Assembly (NCBI GenBank): GCA_028281765.1
Contig: JANQJF010000003.1
Span: forward strand, 1-47,721
Source: Planctomycetota bacterium
GTDB taxonomy: Bacteria; Planctomycetota; UBA1135; UBA2386
DNA: 47,721 nt
Reading direction: 5' to 3'
The translations under genes and the position numbers were made by a program. This document shows, in pieces, positions 41,383 to 47,721 of the stretch. Every line of letters begins with the position of its first letter. Positions within the stretch are counted from its first letter, which is position 1. Below the pieces are notes generated by a model. It saw only the letters and a list, made by a program, of their open reading frames with translations, made no database searches and was not told where the DNA came from.

Positions 41383-42290
41383 TAGAAGTAGCCCTCGCGC
41401 TTCTTCTCTTCCATCGAGCCGGCTTCGTCGTAGTCGATGACCCGGCCCTGCCGTTCGGACGACTTGCACAGCATCATCTCTTCGAGGATCTCCGGAATGG
41501 ACGCGGCGTCCGACTCGACCGCGCCCGTCAGCGGGTAGCAGCCGAGCGTGCGGAAGCGGATCTTCTTCATCTCCGGCTCTTCGCCGGGCTCGAGCGGAAT
41601 CCGGTCGTCATCGACCATGATCAGCGTGCCGTTGCGCTCGACCACCGGTCGCTCCTTCGCGTAGTAGAGCGGAATGACCGGAATGTTCTCGTAGTGGATG
41701 TAGAGCCAGACGTCGAGCTCGGTCCAGTTGGACAGCGGGAACACGCGGATCGACTCGTCCTTGTGGACACGGCTGTTGTAGAGGTTCCAGAGCTCCGGCC
41801 GCTGGTTCTTGGGATCCCACGCGTGGAACTTGTCGCGGAACGAGAACACGCGCTCCTTCGAGCGACTCTTCTCCTCGTCGCGTCGTGCGCCACCGAAGGC
41901 CGCGTCGAAACGGTAGTGATCGAGCGCCTGCTTCAGCGCCTCGGTCTTCATGATGTGCGTGTAGCGCTGCGTGCCGTGATCGAACGGGTTGATGTTGTCC
42001 TCGACACCCTTCTTGTTGATCCACTCGATGAGGTCCGCGCCGATGTCCTTGCAGAGCTGGTCGCGGAACTCGATCATCTCCCGGAACTTGAACGTCGTGT
42101 TGACGTGCATCAGCGGGAACGGGATCTTCCCGGGGTGGAAGGCCTTCTGCGCGAGCCGCAGCATGCACATCGAGTCCTTGCCGATCGAAAACAGCATGAC
42201 CGGCTTTTCGAACTCCGCCGCGACTTCGCGGATGATGTGGATGCTCTCGTGCTCGAGCTCCTTGAGGTGGTTCAGGACGTACTGATTCAT
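41382..42290 (-). CDS. cysD: Sulfate adenylyltransferase subunit 2 (CysD)
   Basis: A 302-residue ATP-sulfurylase catalytic subunit of the PAPS-reductase-like PP-loop family, full length. The PP-loop SIGKDSM is at 35-41, with [20 protein letters not shown], the family-typical [19 protein letters not shown], and [20 protein letters not shown]. The C-terminus has the usual [12 protein letters not shown] and [20 protein letters not shown]. With the CysN half of the next gene it forms the heterodimer that adenylates sulfate. It overlaps cysC upstream by four bases (ATGA) and cysNC downstream by one, so subunits should be made in step. Cytoplasmic. Confidence 0.96.
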   Translation of the reverse strand: MNQYVLNHLKELEHESIHIIREVAAEFEKPVMLFSIGKDSMCMLRLAQKAFHPGKIPFPLMHVNTTFKFREMIEFRDQLCKDIGADLIEWINKKGVEDNINPFDHGTQRYTHIMKTEALKQALDHYRFDAAFGGARRDEEKSRSKERVFSFRDKFHAWDPKNQRPELWNLYNSRVHKDESIRVFPLSNWTELDVWLYIHYENIPVIPLYYAKERPVVERNGTLIMVDDDRIPLEPGEEPEMKKIRFRTLGCYPLTGAVESDAASIPEILEEMMLCKSSERQGRVIDYDEAGSMEEKKREGYF

Positions 42291-42904
42291 GATGCGGGCG
42301 GCGAGAGCATGCCGCGCTCCTGAAGTTGTTCGATCAGTTGTTGGACGCAGCCGTCGAGGTCGGTGTCACCCGTCCGCACGACCATCTCGGGCTGCTCCGG
42401 CGCTTCGTACGGCGCGGAGATGCCGGTGAACTCGGGGATGTCCCCCGCGCGGGCCTTCTTGTAGAGCCCCTTCGGGTCGCGGGACTCACACACTTCGAGC
42501 GGCGCGTCGACGAACACTTCGAAGAAGCGGCCGTCCACGACCTTCGCCCGAGCCTTGGCTCGATCGCTGCGATACGGCGAAATGAAGGCGGTGAGGACGA
42601 TCGCACCCGCATCGACGAACAATGCGGACACTTCGCCGATGCGGCGGATGTTCTCTTCGCGATCCTCGGGGGTGAAGCCGAGATCACCGTTGAGCCCGTG
42701 CCGGACGTTGTCACCGTCGAGCACGTAGACAAGCCGTCCTTGGCGATGCAGCTCGCGTTGCAGCGCGACCGAAACCGTGGACTTGCCCGATCCGGAGAGA
42801 CCGGTGAACCACAGCACGCAGCCGCGTTGACCGAGCAGTCGCTCCCGGTCGTCACGGACGACGTCGCCGTGATGGAACGTGACGTTGTCGCTGCGCTCGC
42901 TCAT
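42287..42904 (-). CDS. cysC: Adenylylsulfate kinase (stand-alone CysC)
   Basis: A 205-residue APS kinase with all canonical motifs: P-loop GLSGSGKST at 35-43, [49 protein letters not shown], and [20 protein letters not shown]. It phosphorylates APS to PAPS in the cytoplasm. ATG 42904 was chosen over the longer frame because it overlaps the ABC ATPase stop as ATGA and the family start fits. It is a second APS kinase beside the kinase domain of CysNC. Being fully canonical, it is the likelier main source of PAPS. It overlaps cysD by four bases. Confidence 0.95.
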   Translation of the reverse strand: MSERSDNVTFHHGDVVRDDRERLLGQRGCVLWFTGLSGSGKSTVSVALQRELHRQGRLVYVLDGDNVRHGLNGDLGFTPEDREENIRRIGEVSALFVDAGAIVLTAFISPYRSDRAKARAKVVDGRFFEVFVDAPLEVCESRDPKGLYKKARAGDIPEFTGISAPYEAPEQPEMVVRTGDTDLDGCVQQLIEQLQERGMLSPPAS

Positions 42905-44139
42905 CGGGTCGATACGTCGAGCACCTGGATCGACCACTCGCGATCCGCGAGGAACAACCCGAGCTCTTTGTTGCGGTTCTGGATGATCAGGTTGTCTTCG
43001 GTCGGCCGTTCGTGGAATCGGTGGATGCCCTTCTCGTCGAGCAGCCAGACCGGAATCACGAACTCGCCCGACAGCAGCCGGATGTTCGGCAGCAGCAGCG
43101 TGACGACGGCCTCTTCGGCGTCGATGACCGAGTCGTCGAACTCCGTCGACACCGCGACGCACAGCGTGCCATCGGTGCGCAGCGCGCCGATCGCGAGATG
43201 CAGCTTCTCACGCACCGCGCCGTTCTTGACGTGGACCTCGACGGCGACGTCGTCACCCGGCATGAAGGTGTTGCGCGGCTTCCGCGTCTCCGGATCGATC
43301 AAGCGCGACGACACGATCTCCGGCAGCTGCTCACCCTGAACAGGCTCGGGCGCCGGCTTGCCGGCCTGATCCGCATCCCACGGGCTCGCGTCCTCCTCCT
43401 TGACGTGCTTGGCCGAGAACGTCGCGTACTCGTTCGTCACGACGACCGAGTCGTCGTACATCTTGAGTTCGCCGTTCTGGATCCACATCGCGCGATCGCA
43501 GAGCTGACGCACGTCGTAGAGCGAGTGAGAGCAGAAGAACATCGTCTTGCCCGAGTGCTTGAACTCGAGGATCCGCTCGGCGCACTTGCGCCGGAAGCTC
43601 ATGTCGCCGACCGCGAGGATCTCGTCGATGATCAATACTTCGGGGTCGGTCGCGACGGCGACGCTGAACCCGAGTCGGCAGACCATCCCGGACGAGTACG
43701 TCCGGATCGGCATCTTGATGAAGTCACCGAGCTCGGAGAACTCGAGGATCTCGTCGTACTTGGCCTGCGCTTCCTTGCGGGAGAGCCCCATCAGCGCCGC
43801 GTTCATGAAAATGTTCTCGCGGCCGCTGAAGTTCTGGTTGAAGCCCGCACCGAGCTCGAGAAGACTCGCGACCCGGCCGCGCAGAGTGAAGCTGCCGCCG
43901 GTCGGATACGTCGTGCCCGTGAGGATCTTGAGCAGCGTCGACTTGCCGGCTCCGTTCGCTCCGATCAAACCGACGCAGGTCCCCTGCGGCACCTCGAAGC
44001 TGACGTCGCGGAGTGCGTGTACTTCGCGGTACGGCTTGTCCGGACCCCACGGCAGCTTCTCGGTCAGCCTCGACCAAGGGTTGCCGTAGAGGCGGTAGGT
44101 CTTGGAGAGGTTCTGGACTGTGATCGCGGGGTCGGGCAT
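42901..44139 (-). CDS. ABC transporter ATPase for polysaccharide export (Wzt-like)
   Basis: A 412-residue ATPase of the polysaccharide/teichoic-acid exporter type. Walker [10 protein letters not shown] is at 60-68, the Q-loop region [20 protein letters not shown] and signature [12 protein letters not shown] follow, then Walker B with [15 protein letters not shown], and the H-loop in [10 protein letters not shown]. The ~150-residue C-terminal extension (~265-412), with [21 protein letters not shown] and [15 protein letters not shown], is a Wzt-C-like jelly-roll that in known systems binds the glycan's terminal modification. It starts at ATG 44139, overlapping the permease stop by one base (TGATG), and runs into cysC with ATGA. 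Confidence 0.92.
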   Translation of the reverse strand: MPDPAITVQNLSKTYRLYGNPWSRLTEKLPWGPDKPYREVHALRDVSFEVPQGTCVGLIGANGAGKSTLLKILTGTTYPTGGSFTLRGRVASLLELGAGFNQNFSGRENIFMNAALMGLSRKEAQAKYDEILEFSELGDFIKMPIRTYSSGMVCRLGFSVAVATDPEVLIIDEILAVGDMSFRRKCAERILEFKHSGKTMFFCSHSLYDVRQLCDRAMWIQNGELKMYDDSVVVTNEYATFSAKHVKEEDASPWDADQAGKPAPEPVQGEQLPEIVSSRLIDPETRKPRNTFMPGDDVAVEVHVKNGAVREKLHLAIGALRTDGTLCVAVSTEFDDSVIDAEEAVVTLLLPNIRLLSGEFVIPVWLLDEKGIHRFHERPTEDNLIIQNRNKELGLFLADREWSIQVLDVSTR

Positions 44140-45065
44140 CAGACGAGGTCAGCGAACTTGTGGCGACGGCTCTTGAAGAAACCGTAGCCCAGAACGAGGG
44201 CGAACGCGGCCCACGCGAACGACAGCGCGATGTTGACCGGGAGAGAGAAGGGAAATGCACCCGCGTAGAGCTCGTCGCTCCACGTGTGCCCGATGCCGAA
44301 CACCTGCCGCTGTGCGAGCACCATCGGCAGCGCCGGGTTGAACAGCAGCGCGTTCGCCACCCAGCCGGCGCCGACGCCGCTGAATGTCGATTCGACCATG
44401 TCGAGACGCCAGAAGTTCGGAGTCAGGAAGAACCAGGCGGTCGCGAAGATGCGGTAGAGGTGGCCGATATCACGCAGGAAGACGTTGGCCCCCGCGAGCA
44501 GCAAACCGACGCCGGTCGCGAAGACCAGCTGCACGACGATCAGCACCGGCCACCACAGGAAGTCGAGCCCGATGCGCACCTCGCCGAACGCGAGCCCAGC
44601 GATCAGCAGCACACCGCAGCCGACGATGTAGACCACCATCGACACCAACACCGGCACCAGCGGGAGCATCTCGCAGGGGAACTTGACCTTCTTGACCAGG
44701 TTCGCGCTGCCGAGGATCGAGCCGAGGGCCGTGCTCGTCGACTCGTTGATCGCGCCGAACGACAGGATGCCCGCGAACAGATACATCGCGAATGCGGGGT
44801 TCGGCCCCCCCGCGGGATCGTCGCGGGGCGCGAACAGGATCCCGAAGATCGCGAAGTAGACGCAGAACATGAAGACCGGCTGAATCAGCACCCAGAAGAT
44901 CCCGAGCGCGCTGCCCTTGAACCGACCCAGAAGGTCTCTGCGGAAAAAGTTCCACAACAGCGAGTGTCGCCGGACCAGCATGGCCGGGTAGTCGCCGACC
45001 CGCACGGCGTGGTGCAGCAGCGAAGTGCGGGCGTTCTCGGCGGAGTAGTGCTGAATCGTGGTCAT
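44139..45065 (-). CDS. ABC-2 type permease for polysaccharide export (Wzm-like)
   Basis: A 308-residue integral membrane protein of the ABC-2/TagG-Wzm family. It has an N-terminal cytoplasmic amphipathic region with LLWNFFRRDLLGRFKGSALG, typical of O-antigen and teichoic-acid permeases. About six membrane helices follow (GIFWVLIQPVFMFCVYFAIF, MYLFAGILSFGAI, PLVPVLVSMVVYIVGCGVLL, LIVVQLVFATGVGLLLAGAN). The family motif ANVFLRDIGHL and a final IALSFAWAAFALVLGYGFF are present. The partner ATPase follows directly with a one-base overlap. Start 45065 is preferred; an ATG 24 bases earlier is possible. It is the promoter-proximal gene of the five-gene export/PAPS operon; its 236-base upstream gap shows no certain promoter. 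Confidence 0.92.
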   Translation of the reverse strand: MTTIQHYSAENARTSLLHHAVRVGDYPAMLVRRHSLLWNFFRRDLLGRFKGSALGIFWVLIQPVFMFCVYFAIFGILFAPRDDPAGGPNPAFAMYLFAGILSFGAINESTSTALGSILGSANLVKKVKFPCEMLPLVPVLVSMVVYIVGCGVLLIAGLAFGEVRIGLDFLWWPVLIVVQLVFATGVGLLLAGANVFLRDIGHLYRIFATAWFFLTPNFWRLDMVESTFSGVGAGWVANALLFNPALPMVLAQRQVFGIGHTWSDELYAGAFPFSLPVNIALSFAWAAFALVLGYGFFKSRRHKFADLV

Positions 45066-45301
45066 CGAAGGGCGCAGATTCTTCCGCATTCCCGGGTTCG
45101 CGAGGAGTGCGCTCCGGAAAAAAGGCGCGGGGGTGCCGTGCGGACGACCGAACAGGTCCGCCCTGGAGGTATCGACGGCCACTCGAACCGAACTCTCGCG
45201 CCGAGACCAAGCGCCCATCGGGTCGGGAGTTTCGCCGTGGACGGCGGAATCGGGGCCCGCCGTTGCCCTGTCAGTGTCCGACTTCCCTTGCCCACTGACC
45301 C

Positions 45302-45559
45302 ATGCCCGAACGCAGTCCCGTTTCGTCCCTCCAAGGTCTCGTCGCCCGCTGCAACGTCGAGTTCGGCCGACGCCTCCTCGACGTGCACGACGACGACCCG
45401 CTCGACTTCGCCCACTTCGTGCGCGTCGCCGATCGCCTCGTCGGCGAGGATCCGCGCCGAGCCGCGCTGCACTTGGCCGGGCTCGTCGCGCTGGACGTCG
45501 CGAACGAGGATCCACCGCCGCCGCCTGCTCAGGACGGCCGCTCCGCCTGTGCAAACTGA
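45302..45559 (+). CDS. Small acidic hypothetical protein
   Basis: An 85-residue ORF, MPERSPVSSLQGLVARCNVE onward, divergent from the permease gene and convergent with the DUF1552 gene. It is rich in Asp, Arg and Leu, with predicted helices (LLDVHDDDPLDFAHFVRVAD, then RRAALHLAGLVALDVAN) and a Pro-rich end. No signal peptide, membrane segment or known domain. It could be a small helical cytoplasmic protein; a chance ORF cannot be excluded. A 17-bp direct repeat begins in its last codons. Confidence 0.45.
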   Translation: MPERSPVSSLQGLVARCNVEFGRRLLDVHDDDPLDFAHFVRVADRLVGEDPRRAALHLAGLVALDVANEDPPPPPAQDGRSACAN

Positions 45560-45579
45560 CAACCTGTGCGAACTGACTA
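45546..45579. repeat. 17-bp tandem direct repeat (two copies)
   Basis: CCTGTGCAAACTGACAA (45546-45562) is followed at once by CCTGTGCGAACTGACTA (45563-45579), with 15 of 17 positions identical. It spans the stop of the 85-residue ORF and the stop codon of the convergent DUF1552 gene. Confidence 0.85.
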
Positions 45580-46914
45580 CACCAGCAAGGTGCCGGTGGA
45601 GTCTCCGAACGAGTCGGCCTCTACACCCATGCGGTGCAGCAGCGACAGGTAGAGATTGCCGAGCGGGGTGCGCTTCTTCGCCTTGAGGTGGCGACCGTGG
45701 CCGAGATCCTTCGGGCCCCCGACGAGCACGACCGGCAGGTCGTTGTGGCGGTGCCGGTTGCCGTCGGCGAGGCCGGATCCGTAGAGGACCATCGTGTGGT
45801 CCGCGAGACTGCCGGTGCCATCCGCGGTCGCCGCGAGTCTGTCGACGAACGCCGCGAACCGCTCGACGTGCCAGCGGTTGATCTTGCGGATCTTCGCGAT
45901 CTTCGCCGGGTCGCCGCGGTGGTGCGAGAGGTTGTGGTGCCCGTCGGGCACGTCGAGGAAGCGATACGCGCGATTGCTGCCCGCATTGCCGAGCATGAAG
46001 CTGATGACCCGCGTCGCGTCGGACTCGAGCGCGAGCGCACAGAGCTCGTACATCAGGTCGAGCCGCTCGGGGAAGCCGCCGCCGCGCGACGGGTTCGCGA
46101 GCGCTTCCGGCACCGGCACGTGCGCGGGCTCTTCGAGCTCGGCCTGCGCGAGACGCCGCTCCAACGCGCGCACGCTCGTCAGGTACTCGTCGAGCTTCGC
46201 TCGGTCGGTCGCGCCGAGTTCACGTGTGAGCGCGCGGGCATCGTCGGCGACCGCGTCGAGGACGCTGCGACGATGCGACGATTCGAGACGCGCGGCAGAC
46301 GCGTCGCCGATCGCGTCCGGGTCGCCGAACAAACGACGGAAGACCTCCTTGGGACTCGTCTCCTTCGCGACCGGAGTCGACGGTGACGACCAGGAGATGT
46401 TGTGCGAGTAGGCGCAGCTGTACCCCGAATCGCAGACCCCGGCGCGTCGCCCTCGCTCCATACCGAGCTCGAGCGAAGGGAACCGCGTCGCGGAGCCGAC
46501 CGCCTGCGCAATCACCTGATCGACCGAGATCCCGTTGCGGATGTCCGCGCCGCCCGTCTTGAACGGATGCGCCGTGGTCAAGAAGGACGCGGCCGCACGC
46601 GCGTGGTCACCAGGACCGTCACCGTGCGCGAAGCCAGCGTCGAGGTCGAGGCGCGTCGGCACGAGCAATCGGTCGCGATGCGCCGCCAGCGGCTCGAGCA
46701 GGTACGGCAGCTCGAAATCCGCGCCTTCGTTCGTGGGGCGCCACTCGTCCATCTTCTTGCCGTTGGGCGCGAAGATGAACACGCTGCGCCTCACTTCGGC
46801 CGGTGCGCGAAGACCGGCGACCATGGCATCGAGCCACGGCAGCGCGATCGCGGCACCCGCGCCGCGGAGGAACGCGCGGCGCGACAACACGCGACGTTTG
46901 AGGAAGCCGGTCAT
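45577..46914 (-). CDS. DUF1552 family protein with Tat signal
   Basis: A 445-residue member of the DUF1552 family found mainly in planctomycetes, Verrucomicrobia and myxobacteria. The N-terminus SRRAFLRGAGAAIALPWLDA (residues 11-30) has a twin-arginine signal, so export in a folded state is expected. Family stretches include SVFIFAPNGKKMDEWRP, GISVDQVIAQAVG, VCDSGYSCAYSHNISW, LFGDPD, RVISFMLGN, and the C-terminal TMVLYGSGLADGNRHRHNDL with GGPKDLGHGRHL, which resembles alkaline-phosphatase-superfamily folds. Function unknown. It overlaps the upstream DUF1592/DUF1588/DUF1585 gene by four bases (ATGA), the usual partner in planctomycete genomes, suggesting a joint extracytoplasmic complex. Confidence 0.93.
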   Translation of the reverse strand: MTGFLKRRVLSRRAFLRGAGAAIALPWLDAMVAGLRAPAEVRRSVFIFAPNGKKMDEWRPTNEGADFELPYLLEPLAAHRDRLLVPTRLDLDAGFAHGDGPGDHARAAASFLTTAHPFKTGGADIRNGISVDQVIAQAVGSATRFPSLELGMERGRRAGVCDSGYSCAYSHNISWSSPSTPVAKETSPKEVFRRLFGDPDAIGDASAARLESSHRRSVLDAVADDARALTRELGATDRAKLDEYLTSVRALERRLAQAELEEPAHVPVPEALANPSRGGGFPERLDLMYELCALALESDATRVISFMLGNAGSNRAYRFLDVPDGHHNLSHHRGDPAKIAKIRKINRWHVERFAAFVDRLAATADGTGSLADHTMVLYGSGLADGNRHRHNDLPVVLVGGPKDLGHGRHLKAKKRTPLGNLYLSLLHRMGVEADSFGDSTGTLLV

Positions 46915-47721
46915 CGGGGTCGGGACCTCGTGTGGATGAACGCATCGAGCCTGGTGATCGCGACGACGATGTCTTCGAGCGTCGTGGCTTCACCGGACAA
47001 GCCGCGCTGCATTCTCTCCAACGCGAGCCGGTCGTCGAGGGTCGGTTCGCGCCCGATCGCGAATACGAACAGTTTCTGCACGACGCACCGCAAGAACGCC
47101 GGATGGCCCCGCACGACGTCGCGGATGCCGTCGAGATCCTCGATCTCACGACCGCCGGGCAGCACACCGCTCGCATCGATCGTCGCGCCGGCGTCCGATT
47201 CGCGCCGCCGCCCGATCGCGTCGAACCGCTCGAGCGCGAGTCCGAGCCCGTCCATGCGCGTGTGACACACCGAACACTTCGGGTCCGCGCGGTGCCGCGC
47301 GAGCTGTTCACGCATCGACGCCGGCGCCTCGGCCGCGTGTTCATCCTCGAAGCTGTCGGCGCCCGGCTCCGGAGGCGGAGGGGGCGCGCCGAGCAGGTTC
47401 TCGAGCACCCACTTGCCGCGCTTCACGGGCGACGTGCGGGTCGGATTGGATGTGACGGTCAGCACGCTCGCGTGGCCGAGCACACCGCCGGGCCGCGGCG
47501 CCCGCACGCGCTGCATCTCATCGCCGCGCACTCCCTCGATCCCGTAATGCGCCGCCAGTGACTCGTCGACGAACGTGAAGTCCGCGTCGCACAACTCGTA
47601 GATACTCCGCCCTTCACGGAGGACGGTTTCGAACACGAGCTCGGTCTCGCGCTGCATCGCGCGCCGCAGTTTCGCACTCATCGGAAAGCGCGCGGGGTCC
47701 GGCTCGGCGGTCTCGAGGTTG
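46911..47721 (-). CDS. DUF1592/DUF1588/DUF1585 cytochrome-like protein, C-terminal part
   Basis: The gene is cut by the window end; its start lies beyond 47721 and the frame is open to the edge (N-L-E-T-A-E-P-D-P-A-R-F-P before the internal Met at 47681). The ~270 visible residues show the end of DUF1592 (LRRAMQRETELVFETVLREG, then ADFTFVDESLAAHYGI). DUF1588 follows, with GVLGHASVLTVTSNPTRTSP, KRGKWVLENLLG, and the haem-type motif C-S-V-C-H in DPKCSVCHTRMDGLGLALE. DUF1585 ends the chain (FLRCVVQKLFVFAIGREPT). These large exported proteins usually carry a DUF1587 and cytochrome region at the N-terminus, not visible here. It is the upstream partner of the DUF1552 gene. Confidence 0.93.
   Translation of the reverse strand, partial: NLETAEPDPARFPMSAKLRRAMQRETELVFETVLREGRSIYELCDADFTFVDESLAAHYGIEGVRGDEMQRVRAPRPGGVLGHASVLTVTSNPTRTSPVKRGKWVLENLLGAPPPPPEPGADSFEDEHAAEAPASMREQLARHRADPKCSVCHTRMDGLGLALERFDAIGRRRESDAGATIDASGVLPGGREIEDLDGIRDVVRGHPAFLRCVVQKLFVFAIGREPTLDDRLALERMQRGLSGEATTLEDIVVAITRLDAFIHTRSRPR

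Noticed and set aside
45557..45559. TGA ending the 85-residue ORF as a second selenocysteine site
   Set aside because: The frame after it shows no protein-like continuation and simply runs antisense into the DUF1552 gene; no redox motif context.

Overview
The window is high-GC DNA with densely packed genes and no recognisable rRNA, tRNA, CRISPR array or insertion sequence. Its gene content points to a marine-type planctomycete or close PVC relative. The evidence is a DUF1552 gene beside a DUF1592/DUF1588/DUF1585 cytochrome-like gene, a PVC-type dehydrogenase with a CATCH haem site, four FG-GAP proteins (at least three with ASPIC/UnbV ends), a TMTC-like TPR membrane protein, and many exported proteins whose signal peptides end in A-Q. 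This is a family-level inference; no marker gene allows a species call.

Layout. 1-2263: end of a type IIA topoisomerase A subunit followed by the B subunit. 9481 down to 2270: a tight minus-strand operon of an SGNH/dehydrogenase/cytochrome c fusion, two amidohydrolases (one with a decayed metal site), a 65-residue Cys/His protein and a TMTC-like protein. 9482-10197: a gene-free stretch holding a long imperfect inverted repeat. 10198-15471: exported proteins, including a PKD protein and an FG-GAP protein. 15558-19103: a LURP-one-like protein and two beta-propeller proteins. 23002 down to 19110: a redoxin-sialidase gene with an in-frame UGA, then an exported protein. 23091-32797: two large FG-GAP lipoproteins flanking a YjbR-type protein with a histone-like tail, a small protein, an exported M28 peptidase and a DsbA-like isomerase. 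34132 down to 32855 and 35889 down to 34219: a dienelactone-hydrolase-like protein and an FG-GAP protein. 36116-38232: divergent N-acetylneuraminate lyase and AGE-type epimerase. 38392-39307: an FMN reductase and a small membrane protein. 45065 down to 39436: a five-gene overlapping operon of ABC polysaccharide export (permease, ATPase) plus CysC, CysD and CysNC. 45302-47721: a small ORF and the DUF1552/DUF1592 pair, the latter cut by the window edge.

The most notable signal is at 22148-22150 on the minus strand. An in-frame TGA separates two halves of one reading frame exactly where a redoxin should carry the first Cys of a CxxC motif. Fourteen nucleotides downstream is a perfect 7-bp hairpin with a GGT loop, 21 nt from UGA to loop, which fits the bacterial SECIS pattern. 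I read this as a probable selenoprotein: a signal peptide, a helical TPR-like region, a U-x-x-C redoxin and a GH33 sialidase in one 775-residue chain. Together with the lyase and epimerase it suggests sialic acid release and catabolism. The other coherent theme is PAPS synthesis co-transcribed with a polysaccharide exporter, suggesting a sulfated surface glycan. At least four, probably five, exported proteins share a similar C-terminal domain that I cannot name.
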